Assembly (NCBI GenBank): GCA_023460085.1
Contig: JAEWRI010000038.1
Coordinates: 124,001-188,000, forward strand
Length of the DNA: 64,000 nt
Direction of reading: 5' to 3'
Origin: Bacillota bacterium
GTDB lineage: Bacteria; Bacillota; Clostridia; Christensenellales; SZUA-584
A program made the position numbers and the translations under genes. Positions 46,744-55,224 of the stretch are shown here, one piece after another. Under the pieces are notes generated by a model. That model was not told the origin of the DNA. It saw only the letters and a program-made list of their open reading frames with translations, and did not search any database. Within the stretch, counting starts at the first letter, position 1; every line of letters begins with the position of its first letter.

Positions 46744-47711
46744 AGCGGTATATCGCCATCCTTACCACACAATGTTTATCCGGCATCGTAATGACCGCTT
46801 TCCCGCAGACCCGCCCGGCGGGCATCGCGCTGCTTTTGTTTGCTATCCCGTGGCTTGCGGCTGTCATTGCCGGCCGGCGTACCAGACGCAAAAAGCTGGC
46901 CGTTTTGAGACAAAAGATCGAGGCCTATATACAAAGCGGAAAGGAACCCTCGTTCAGCCTGAGTGACGACGATTACGCGGAGCTGGAGAACAGCATCGCA
47001 GAGCTGGCGCATCTTTCGTCGATACGTCAGGAGACTGTTCAAACCGAGAGCCGGAGCACGATAGACTTCATCGCAGATGTGTCACATCAGCTTAAAACGC
47101 CGCTGACTTCGCTGCGGCTGTACAGCGAGTTGCAAAGCGGTCCGTATTCCGAAAAGCAGTTGGCGCTGATAGACCGCATGGAAAAGCTCGTCTATTCGCT
47201 GCTTCGCCTGCAAAAGCTGCGCGCTGGCGCATACGAGCTCAGGTTTATGCCGCATGAGCTGAATTCGGTGCTGCGAGAGGTATGGGAAGAGCTTTCACCG
47301 CTGTACCCCGGCAGGCGGCTGCGCGTCAGCGGAGAGCCCGGCGCGCTGCGCTGCGACGAGTACTGGTTGGGTGAGGCGTTTAAAAATCTGCTGAAAAACG
47401 CGTGCGAGCACACCGCGGAGGACGGCACCATTTGCGTAAACATGACCCGGCTGGAAAAATCGATCCTCATGACGGTGGAGGACAATGGCGGCGGCGTGCC
47501 TGACGCAGAGCTGCCGCACCTATTCCGCCGGTTTTACAGTCCTTCGTGCCGAAGCGACGGCACAGGGCTGGGGCTTGCCATCACGCGCGCGATCATCGAG
47601 AAGCACCATGGCAGCGTATCCGCGGAAAACGCCGCGGAGGGCCTCCGCGTCACCTTGTGCCTGCCGGTTCTGGAGGGTGTCCTGCCTGTACCCGATCTTG
47701 AGAAAACGTAA
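46740..47711 (+). CDS. Sensor histidine kinase
   Basis: 323 residues starting in the ATGA overlap at 46740; the frame upstream is a shadow. Two membrane helices close together near the N-terminus (about 5-20 and 26-45) with almost no extracellular loop. H box FIADVSHQLKTPLTSLRLYS, N box AFKNLLKNACEHTAEDG, and G1/G2 DNGGGVP and GTGLGLAITRAII are complete. Such intramembrane-sensing kinases take their cue from the partner ABC transporter, as in BceS. Confidence 0.9.
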   Translation: MKRYIAILTTQCLSGIVMTAFPQTRPAGIALLLFAIPWLAAVIAGRRTRRKKLAVLRQKIEAYIQSGKEPSFSLSDDDYAELENSIAELAHLSSIRQETVQTESRSTIDFIADVSHQLKTPLTSLRLYSELQSGPYSEKQLALIDRMEKLVYSLLRLQKLRAGAYELRFMPHELNSVLREVWEELSPLYPGRRLRVSGEPGALRCDEYWLGEAFKNLLKNACEHTAEDGTICVNMTRLEKSILMTVEDNGGGVPDAELPHLFRRFYSPSCRSDGTGLGLAITRAIIEKHHGSVSAENAAEGLRVTLCLPVLEGVLPVPDLEKT

Positions 47712-47771
47712 GACAGCCGTCACGCGGGTGTAATGCAGGCGTGGTACCATCAGGGCAAAGGGGGATGTTAC

Positions 47772-48464
47772 ATGAATATCATCAAATGCGAAGCGCTGGA
47801 CAAAACCTATTCCAACGGGCAGGTTTACGTGAAGGCGCTCAAACAGATCACCCTGTCCTTTGCCCAGGGGGAATTCTGCGCGATCACCGGCCCGTCCGGT
47901 TCGGGCAAGTCCACGCTGCTGCATGTGCTGGGCGGTCTGGAGTTCCCGACGGCAGGCAAGGTGCGCTACAAAGGCGAAGACCTGTTTGCGTACAACGACA
48001 ACCAGCTCTCCATACTGCGCCGCCGCCGGTTCGGCTTTGTGTTTCAGGCGTACAATCTGGTGCAGGAGCTGACCGCACGGGAAAACATACTGCTGCCGGT
48101 CGTGCTGGATAAAAAGAAACCGGACCCGGAGCATATCGATCACCTTGTGGAAATACTGGGCCTCGGCGACCGCCTTGAGCACCTGCCCGGTGCGCTATCG
48201 GGAGGACAGCAGCAGCGCGTGGCGATTGCGCGCGCGTTAGCGAACAAGCCGGATATTCTGTTCGCGGACGAGCCGACCGGCAACCTGGACGGTGCGGCGG
48301 GGCGCGAGGTCATCAGCCTGCTCAAGTACGCGGGAAGCGAACTCGGCGTGACGCTTGTGCTGGTCACGCACGATCTGCACGTCGCGGAGCAGGCGCAGCG
48401 TGTGATTTCGCTGGAGGACGGCTGCGTAGTGCGGGACACCGGGGAGACTGGCGATGAGGACTAA
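47772..48464 (+). CDS. ABC transporter ATP-binding protein (MacB/BceA type)
   Basis: 230 residues from ATG 47772 (GGGGGA upstream). Walker A ITGPSGSGKSTLLHVLGGL, Q loop FGFVFQAYNLVQELTARENI, signature LPGALSGGQQQRVAIARAL, Walker B ILFADEPTGNLDG and switch His VTHDL are all present. It lies 60 bases after the kinase gene and its last 11 bases overlap the permease gene. It energises the FtsX-type permease. Confidence 0.93.
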   Translation: MNIIKCEALDKTYSNGQVYVKALKQITLSFAQGEFCAITGPSGSGKSTLLHVLGGLEFPTAGKVRYKGEDLFAYNDNQLSILRRRRFGFVFQAYNLVQELTARENILLPVVLDKKKPDPEHIDHLVEILGLGDRLEHLPGALSGGQQQRVAIARALANKPDILFADEPTGNLDGAAGREVISLLKYAGSELGVTLVLVTHDLHVAEQAQRVISLEDGCVVRDTGETGDED

Positions 48465-51171
48465 CGCCTTTTCCATGGCCGGTATCGCGCTCGGAAATCT
48501 GAAACACCGCAAGCGCCAGTATGGGATGCTGGCTGTCGGCATCGCGCTGGCCATTTATTTTGTAGCGACGGCGCTGCTGTTTGGCTTCGGCATCTTTACC
48601 TCGCTGCAGGAGCGCCAGCTGAACCGGTACGGGCAGCAGGACGCGATACTGTTCGACTGCGGCGGCGCGCCGCTGGAAGACCTGCTGACGGACGGCACGC
48701 TTTCGGCCCTGGGCCGGGTGCAGGTGCTGGGCGACGCGGTCGCGGGCGATACGCAGTCTCGGCTGTTTGCTGTGGCCTGCTACGACGACACGGCGAGAAC
48801 GCTTGGCCGCAAACGGCTGAAGGAGGGCGCGTATCCCGCGCAGGCCGGAGAGATCGCGCTGGAGCAGGCCGTGCTTGCACGGCTGCGGCAGGACGCCGGG
48901 GTGGGCGATACGGTTATGCTGACCCTGCGCGTGCCGGACGGCAACGGCGGTTTTCTGGCGGATACCGTGGAGAAATCGTATACGCTGACGGGCATACTCT
49001 ACGACCAGTATATCTACTGGGAACCCTTTGGCTCCCTCGATTCCGCCTATCACGATTTCCCGGCGGGGCTGGTCAGCGATGCGGAGCAGGTGGAGCCGGG
49101 CGGCCGCGCCGTCACCATGGCGTACTGCGCTTATTCGGCAGAGAAGGGCGCTTCGAAAACGCTCGATGATTTCTGTGAGGCGCACGGCATGACAGCGCCG
49201 TGGTCGGCCAGCATGTTCGTTTCGGATGATACGTGGGAAGAGATGATCTTTACCGGCAGCTTTGTCGTGGTGGTCGGGCTTATCCTCGTGGCCGCGTGCT
49301 GCCTTGGCATCGTCAACGCATTCTCCGCAAACCTCGATGCGCGGCGCAGGCAAATCGGCCTGCTGCGAGCCGTGGGCGCAACCCAAAAGCAGATCAGGGG
49401 TATCTTTGGGCGTGAGACGCTGATACTCTCCGCATTAGCCATTCCGGCGGGGCTGGGGCTGGCGGTGCTCAGCGTATTTGCAATTTTTTCGTGGCTGGGC
49501 GAGGACTATGTGCTGATACTGAACCTCTGGGTGCTGCCGGGCGTGGCGGCGCTGGGTGCGCTGTGCGTCGCGTTTGCTTCTTACGTTCCGCTGCGCCGCG
49601 CGTCGAAGGTTTCCCCCATGCAGGCCATCCGCGATGTGGATCTGATGCGCCGCGTACAAAAGCGGGAGATCAAAAGCCGTACGGCTTTCGTCGCACCGCG
49701 CCTGATCGCTGCGCGCAGCGGGCGGATATACCGCAGAAAGCGCGCGGGCATTTCCGCGGCAATGGCGGCGGGCATACTCGTGTTTACACTGGCGATGCTG
49801 ATAATGGGTACGATGTTTTCAGAAACCGCGAACCATACCTTTCAAGACGATTACCTCGTTTATGGAAGATGGTGGTGGGACAACACGATCAACTATGGGT
49901 TTCATGACCCCGGCCTGACGGAACAGGACAAACAGGAGGTGCTGGCGCTGCCGCTGGTGGAAACCGTGCTGGGCGAAAAAGAGGTGCAGGTTAAGCTGCT
50001 GCCGGACAAGATTACCTCTTACGCAACCGGAGATGGCTGGCAGGATTTTGGGTATCTGTATACCGACGCGGGACCGCAGGACGAGTGGGTGCAATGGGAG
50101 CGCGAAGCCTATCAGGAAATCAGAGATCGCTATTATGGCGGCGTGGATACCCTGTCCGTTTACGCGACAGCGCTGGAGGAAAGCCAGATGGGGCAGCTCG
50201 AGCCCTATGTCAGCGAGGGCAGCATCGACCTGGACAAACTGCGCTCTGGCGAAGAAGTGCTGATCATCGCACCCGCGGAATACACGCTGTATTACAAGGC
50301 GCATGAGGACGGCGGATACAGCATGAGCGAAAACCCGGATCCGGACGATGGCTACACGTTGGTCACCTCGCAGACGAACGACATGTTCCACGCGGACGAC
50401 ACGCTGAAAGTCAGTCTGCTGTATACGGACGCCCCGCAGAATACCGAGCTGCAGGCTGAGGATGTCGTGCGAATTGATAAAACCGTGACGATTGGCGCGG
50501 TGCTGGACTTTCCGGACGATGGTGCCGGGCTGGATGTTTCCAGTCTTCCGGGATTTATGGGTGTGGTTACCACACTGCCCGGGCTTGCGGCGATGGGGTT
50601 CGACGTTCCGTACTCCAGGCTGTCCATACGGCTTTCCGAAACGCCGGACGCGCAGACCGAGGAATATCTGAACGATTCTATCGAAAAGGTGGCGTCCCGC
50701 GTGCCGGATGGAGGGATGTCATCGCGGCTGGAATATACCCGCGAAAACCGCCGCAGGGCGGTGCAGATGACGATATTGGGCGCGGCGCTGGTTGTTCTGC
50801 TGTTTGCCATCACAGCCAGCATGATGAACAACGCGCTGTCGGCGCACATCCGCGCCGGGCGGCGCAGCATCGGCACGCTGCGTGCGGTGGGCATGGACAG
50901 CCGGGATATCTTCCGCAGCTATTTCTATCAGATGCTGCCTCTGTTCGCGTGGGGCGGGGGCATCGGTTTCATGCTGAGCCTGTTGGCCGGATACTATTAT
51001 ATCCAGAATATGATGCAATCCAACGCGTTCCAAAGCGCACCGCCGCCGCTGCCGATATGGCAGCCGCTGGTGTTCACCGCGCTGCTGCTGGGCGTTTGCG
51101 CGTGGAACATCCGCTCGAAGCTGCGAGGTATACTCTATGAGAGCATCACCGAAAACATCCGCGAGCTGTAG
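48454..51171 (+). CDS. FtsX-family ABC transporter permease
   Basis: 905 residues with two FtsX-like modules. An N-terminal helix (MLAVGIALAIYFVATALLFG) and ~200 extracellular residues precede helices near 265-400. A further helix near 435 (AAMAAGILVFTLAMLIMGTM) is followed by ~310 extracellular residues and three terminal helices. Size and layout match lipoprotein/peptide-stress transporters of the MacB/BceB type, which do not simply pump but pull substrates from the envelope. The start overlaps the ATPase gene by 11 bases. Confidence 0.88.
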   Translation: MRTNAFSMAGIALGNLKHRKRQYGMLAVGIALAIYFVATALLFGFGIFTSLQERQLNRYGQQDAILFDCGGAPLEDLLTDGTLSALGRVQVLGDAVAGDTQSRLFAVACYDDTARTLGRKRLKEGAYPAQAGEIALEQAVLARLRQDAGVGDTVMLTLRVPDGNGGFLADTVEKSYTLTGILYDQYIYWEPFGSLDSAYHDFPAGLVSDAEQVEPGGRAVTMAYCAYSAEKGASKTLDDFCEAHGMTAPWSASMFVSDDTWEEMIFTGSFVVVVGLILVAACCLGIVNAFSANLDARRRQIGLLRAVGATQKQIRGIFGRETLILSALAIPAGLGLAVLSVFAIFSWLGEDYVLILNLWVLPGVAALGALCVAFASYVPLRRASKVSPMQAIRDVDLMRRVQKREIKSRTAFVAPRLIAARSGRIYRRKRAGISAAMAAGILVFTLAMLIMGTMFSETANHTFQDDYLVYGRWWWDNTINYGFHDPGLTEQDKQEVLALPLVETVLGEKEVQVKLLPDKITSYATGDGWQDFGYLYTDAGPQDEWVQWEREAYQEIRDRYYGGVDTLSVYATALEESQMGQLEPYVSEGSIDLDKLRSGEEVLIIAPAEYTLYYKAHEDGGYSMSENPDPDDGYTLVTSQTNDMFHADDTLKVSLLYTDAPQNTELQAEDVVRIDKTVTIGAVLDFPDDGAGLDVSSLPGFMGVVTTLPGLAAMGFDVPYSRLSIRLSETPDAQTEEYLNDSIEKVASRVPDGGMSSRLEYTRENRRRAVQMTILGAALVVLLFAITASMMNNALSAHIRAGRRSIGTLRAVGMDSRDIFRSYFYQMLPLFAWGGGIGFMLSLLAGYYYIQNMMQSNAFQSAPPPLPIWQPLVFTALLLGVCAWNIRSKLRGILYESITENIREL

Positions 51172-51184
51172 GGAGGGTATGACG

Positions 51185-52564
51185 ATGAAGAAGCTGATTC
51201 CCGTATTGATAGTTCTGGCGCTGCTGCTTCTCCCCTCCGCCGCGCTGGCCGAGGCAGGCGACGCAGCCGATACGACCGCATTCACCATTGATACACAGCA
51301 CATCTACCCCGGCATGGACAAAAGCTATGCCCAAGGGTATCTGCCGACGGTGGAGGACGGCACGGCGGCCGTGGTGCTGCCTCTGACCGTCAGCGGCAGC
51401 GGATTGTGCGACACCGTAACGGCGAGCCTCGATCTGGGCGACCCGTCCGCAGCGCCTTTTGTTTTCAAGAACTATGTGAACGATTTTGCGTGGGGTACGT
51501 ATGCCACGCCGGGCGGAGACGCCTCGTGCTGCCTCGTAAATTTCAGTCTGGCGCTGCGGGCGGACCGGGTCAACGGCAGCTATCCGGTGGTGGTACATGC
51601 GGAAGGAACGACGAGCGACGGCGCTGCGCTCGCGGCAGACTTCACGCTGTATGTGGTCGTCAGCGACGGGAAAAGCGCAGGGGGGGATGCGTCACCGGAT
51701 ACGGGAAACAAGCCGCAGCCAAAGCTGCTGGTGGAAGGATTCACGTGCAGCGCCCAGCCGCTTGAAGCGGGAGCGGAGGCGGTGCTGGCCGTAACGGTAA
51801 AAAACACGAGTACCACGCAGACGGTGAAGAACATTAAACTGAGCTTTCAGGACGAAAGCGGCGAGATACTGCCCGCGGCGACGGGTTCAGTCTATATTGC
51901 GCAGATTAAAAAAGGGCAGTCCGGGGAATGTGCCTTTGGCATCCGCGTGGCAGAGGATGCCAGCGCCCGCGCCCATGTGCTGACCATCACGATGGAATAC
52001 GAAAACAGCGAAGCCACCGCCTTTACGTCCGCGGATACGATCGTGCTGGATGTGACGCAGCCCGTACGCTTGGAATACGAGCAGCCCGCATTCCCCTCCC
52101 GGGTGACGGAGGGCGACAACGTTGCCTTTTCCATGGACATTATGAACCTTGGCAAAGGTACGGTATATAATGTGCTGCTGACGTTTGCGATACCGGGCCT
52201 CAATAACGGCGGAAGCATGCTGGTGGGAAACCTGCCGCCGGGCGAGTCGAAAGAAGCGGCGACCAATCTGCTGGCGTCCTCTGTCAATGGCGAATACGGC
52301 GACACCGCGGGCACGATACTGCTCTCCTATGAAAACATGGCGGGCGAGCGGTTCGAGCGGGAGATCGCCGTGAACACCCGCGTCGAAAAAAAGGCGGTGC
52401 CCGCCGTCACCCCGTCCCAGCAAACCCAAGACCAGGCCGAAAGCGCTGTGCCGTGGTGGGCGTGGGGCATCGGGGGCATCGTACTGCTTGGAGCAGCACT
52501 GCTTTTCCTCCTCAGCATGACAAAGGGCAGACGGCAGCGGGAGATCGATGAGCGAACCCTGTAA
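51185..52564 (+). CDS. Exported COG1361-like accessory protein with C-terminal anchor
   Basis: 459 residues from the ATG at 51185 (GGGAGGG is seven bases upstream; an ATG at 51179 is too near). Signal peptide KKLIPVLIVLALLLLPSAALA, two or three immunoglobulin-like or CARDB-like beta domains (VLAVTVKNTSTTQTVKNIKL, VAFSMDIMNLGKGTVYNVLL), then a helix WWAWGIGGIVLLGAALLFLL and a basic cytoplasmic tail. It is the last gene of the two-component/ABC operon and probably forms an extracellular part of the exporter complex or its sensor; that is inferred from position. Confidence 0.7.
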   Translation: MKKLIPVLIVLALLLLPSAALAEAGDAADTTAFTIDTQHIYPGMDKSYAQGYLPTVEDGTAAVVLPLTVSGSGLCDTVTASLDLGDPSAAPFVFKNYVNDFAWGTYATPGGDASCCLVNFSLALRADRVNGSYPVVVHAEGTTSDGAALAADFTLYVVVSDGKSAGGDASPDTGNKPQPKLLVEGFTCSAQPLEAGAEAVLAVTVKNTSTTQTVKNIKLSFQDESGEILPAATGSVYIAQIKKGQSGECAFGIRVAEDASARAHVLTITMEYENSEATAFTSADTIVLDVTQPVRLEYEQPAFPSRVTEGDNVAFSMDIMNLGKGTVYNVLLTFAIPGLNNGGSMLVGNLPPGESKEAATNLLASSVNGEYGDTAGTILLSYENMAGERFEREIAVNTRVEKKAVPAVTPSQQTQDQAESAVPWWAWGIGGIVLLGAALLFLLSMTKGRRQREIDERTL

Positions 52565-52620
52565 AGAATATCGGCTCTGCCACGGCCGATAGGTTTAGTC
52601 CACCCGCTTACAGTCAGATA

Positions 52621-52656
52621 AAAAGCCCCGGGAACCGTCATGGCTGCCGGGGTTTT
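52621..52656. terminator. Bidirectional terminator
   Basis: AAAAGCCCCGG (52621-52631) pairs with CCGGGGTTTT (52647-52656). It lies between the exporter operon and the convergent GHKL kinase gene. Confidence 0.8.
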
Positions 52657-52690
52657 GCTATCCGTGAAGCGACGATTAATCCATAGAAAA

Positions 52691-53959
52691 CTACAATACA
52701 ACCCGCAGAGAAAAAATGCCGTCCTCCGCCGTAAACTGGCAGCTTCCGTTCAGCTTCGCGGTGATATATTGAATGCTCTGCGTACCCAGCCCATGCCCCT
52801 TCTCCCGGGCGACGGGCAGGCCGTCTATAAACGCAGGAAACGTTGCGCAGGCGTTGCGAACGGACAGCAGCAGCTTGTCGTTTTTCATACACAGCTTGAG
52901 ATGAATCGTCCGGTTCTCTTCGCTCATCTCCGAGACGGCGTTGAGGGCGTTTTCAAGCCCGTTGGACAATATGGAGGTAAACTCCAGCTCTGAACAAGGC
53001 AGCGTGGCGGGAATAGCCACCGCTGCGTCCAGGCATATTCCCTTGGTACTCATGCGCTCTTCGTAAGCGGACAGAATCATATTGACCAGTTCGTTTTCGC
53101 AGTATTTACGCACAGCGGTCTGGTCGGCGACTTCAATGATCTCTCTGATATATTCCTGTGCTTTTCCATAATCCCTGTTTTCAATCATGCCGGACACACT
53201 GCTCAGAAAATGCCGCATATCATGCCGTATCAGCGAGATTTCATATTGGGAGCGTTTAATCTCCTCAATCTCCTTCAGGGACTGCGTCGTTTGAATCTCA
53301 ATCATCTTTTTTTGCTGCTTCGCGTCACATTTTTCTTCATACTCCCTGATATAAACCATGTTGAAAAGGAGGTACGCGATACAGAGCATAAACGGCAGGA
53401 ACTCGAATACCGTTTGGGAGCCCGTGTAGAGCAGCTTAGTATAAACCGTGGCGTAATAATCGAAAAAGTAATACGCCGCGGGCAATATTGCGAATATCAG
53501 CAGTTCCCTGGTGGACTTGTTCAGTATCACCTGAAGCGATCTCGAAGCATACCGCACGATGACATACCAGATGGGTATCGTGACGAAGATCCTGACCGCA
53601 GCCATCACCCAAACCTCGTGGCTGATGGAAAAAGCGATAAGACCGAACCATTTGCTGATCTGACAACACAGGTAAGCTGACAATATCGCGAACAGGCTGG
53701 GAAGAACCTTGCGTTTAAAATAAAGCCTGTACAGCAGCAGCGAGGGCAAGTGGGTAATCAGGGGATAGAGCATTTCCGTTACATCCATACCGAACTGCTT
53801 ATGGGCCAGCAACTGCAGCCCAAAGTCAGCAGCTCCGAAAAGAATGAGTATCAGATTGTTTCTCTTGTTCAGCTTAATGCCCAGGAAGGCAGCGGAAACG
53901 TATATTCCAAAGTAGAGCAGAATATTGAAGTTAAAAAGGTTGAGCACTTTCTCCAGCAT
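52691..53959 (-). CDS. Second GHKL sensor histidine kinase (AgrC-like)
   Basis: 422 residues with six N-terminal membrane helices, a coiled linker (KKMIEIQTTQSLKEIEEIKR), H box SLIRHDMRHFLSSVSGMIEN, N box ILSNGLENALNAVSEMSEEN and G box GHGLGTQSIQYITAKLNG. Architecture matches the kinase at 35274, although the two sequences differ clearly. AAGGAGG lies seven bases before the ATG. It is downstream of and paired with the LytTR regulator; no agrB/agrD genes are near. Confidence 0.88.
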   Translation of the reverse strand: MLEKVLNLFNFNILLYFGIYVSAAFLGIKLNKRNNLILILFGAADFGLQLLAHKQFGMDVTEMLYPLITHLPSLLLYRLYFKRKVLPSLFAILSAYLCCQISKWFGLIAFSISHEVWVMAAVRIFVTIPIWYVIVRYASRSLQVILNKSTRELLIFAILPAAYYFFDYYATVYTKLLYTGSQTVFEFLPFMLCIAYLLFNMVYIREYEEKCDAKQQKKMIEIQTTQSLKEIEEIKRSQYEISLIRHDMRHFLSSVSGMIENRDYGKAQEYIREIIEVADQTAVRKYCENELVNMILSAYEERMSTKGICLDAAVAIPATLPCSELEFTSILSNGLENALNAVSEMSEENRTIHLKLCMKNDKLLLSVRNACATFPAFIDGLPVAREKGHGLGTQSIQYITAKLNGSCQFTAEDGIFSLRVVL

Positions 53960-53971
53960 ACCGGCACCTCC

Positions 53972-54685
53972 TTACGCGCTGAACATAAACGAAAAAAACG
54001 CATCCTGAAAAGCTTTTCCCAAGCCTCTGGCAATCGGAATGCGGCAGCCGGATTTCATTTGAATCTCATTCGTGCTGAAGGAATTGACGCAGACCATGGA
54101 AACGACATAGCTGCGGTGACACTTATAAAACCCATCCTTCGCCAGCAGTTTGTCTTCAAAACGATACAGGGGTTCCGCAATGGCAATCGGCTGACCTGCC
54201 TTCAGGAAAAAAACCACTCTTTTATTCTGAGCCTCAATGTATTCGATATCATGCAGATAGATTTTATGATACCCGTAAGCGCTCTTCAGCAGCAGATGCC
54301 CGGGTTCTTCATGCATCGCCGTTGTACAATCGCCAAGGACGTCGGCCAGCCGTTCGTAACTGACAGGCTTTATAAGGTACCCGCTCGCTTTCACAGAATA
54401 GGATTCCAGCGCAAATTCGGGGGATGATGTCAGGAAAATAATTTTTGCCGCTTTGTCGAACCCGCGAATTTCGCGCGCGGTGTCCATGCCATTCAACAAC
54501 GGCATCATAATATCCAGCAGGATAACATCCGTCTTCTCGCAGCGGATGCTGCTCAGCAGCGCATCCCCGTTATCAAAACAGCGGATCTGAATCGGCATGC
54601 CGCAACTCACCGACCATTGCGCAATCATGCGGCTTATGCTGTCAATACACTGCGTCTCGTCGTCGCATACGGCCAGTCGGACCAT
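53972..54685 (-). CDS. Second LytTR response regulator
   Basis: 237 residues: receiver with AVCDDETQCIDSISRMIAQW, VILLDIMMPLLNGMD (phospho-acceptor Asp), IFLTSSPEFALESYSVKASG and YLIKPVS; then a LytTR domain (GYHKIYLHDIEYIEAQNKRV, KCHRSYVVSMVCVNSF). First gene of the pair, with the kinase 12 bases downstream. GGGAGGAG is just before the ATG. Its target is unknown; the converging and neighbouring surface genes are possible candidates. Confidence 0.88.
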   Translation of the reverse strand: MVRLAVCDDETQCIDSISRMIAQWSVSCGMPIQIRCFDNGDALLSSIRCEKTDVILLDIMMPLLNGMDTAREIRGFDKAAKIIFLTSSPEFALESYSVKASGYLIKPVSYERLADVLGDCTTAMHEEPGHLLLKSAYGYHKIYLHDIEYIEAQNKRVVFFLKAGQPIAIAEPLYRFEDKLLAKDGFYKCHRSYVVSMVCVNSFSTNEIQMKSGCRIPIARGLGKAFQDAFFSFMFSA

Positions 54686-54836
54686 GATCTCCTCCCGCGT
54701 TTCGTCGTTTTATTCTATCAGCGGAACTGATTATTATCAATTGCCGGGCCGTGCCGTTACCCTCCGAACGTGTTATTTCGCGCCCGGAATCCTGCATCTC
54801 GCTCAAAAAACCGCTGCCGTTCGCCGTAATTGATAA

Positions 54837-55004
54837 AACGTAAGCGGCGGAGGGCACTGGCGAGATTTTACCGTAACCGTTATGGCGTCGGAGCTGCCAG
54901 CCACAGGACAAGATTTCATGTGGGTGTGGGTGCTTGCCGCTGCGGCAGTTGCTGTGCTGGGCTATGCTTGTTTGAATATGCGCAAAAAGAGAAATCACGC
55001 TTGA
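54837..55004 (+). pseudogene. C-terminal remnant of an LPATG sortase substrate
   Basis: After an in-frame TAA the frame reads FTVTVMASELPATGQDF, then a membrane helix WVWVLAAAAVAVLGYACLN and the tail MRKKRNHA, a textbook LPXTG sorting signal at the end of a protein. Only about 55 codons survive, with no start or ribosome site, so this is the end of a lost surface protein. The 55005-55224 stretch holds a 36-base palindrome and nothing else. Confidence 0.75.
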
Positions 55005-55064
55005 ACACGCAGACATCGTCCTGGATACCACAGATTTTGCTTCAGACACCGGTTCCGCTGGATG

Positions 55065-55100
55065 AAGACACGCCCCTGACCATGGTCAGGGGCGTGTCTT
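55065..55100. repeat. Perfect 36-base palindrome
   Basis: From AAGACACGCCCCTGACCATG onward these 36 bases equal their own reverse complement, centred on CCATGG. It can fold to an 18-base stem with almost no loop. No T-run follows on the plus strand; it may be the terminator relic of the LPATG gene. Confidence 0.85.
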
Positions 55101-55224
55101 ACCTGCGAATTCTTTTGAATGCCGCAGACGTTTCAAAGAGCTTACACCGTAAAGTTCATAGCCTTCTTCTTATCCGGGAAATCGCGCCCGCGCATCCCGG
55201 TTCATCGCTGCCCGTAATCCGTAC

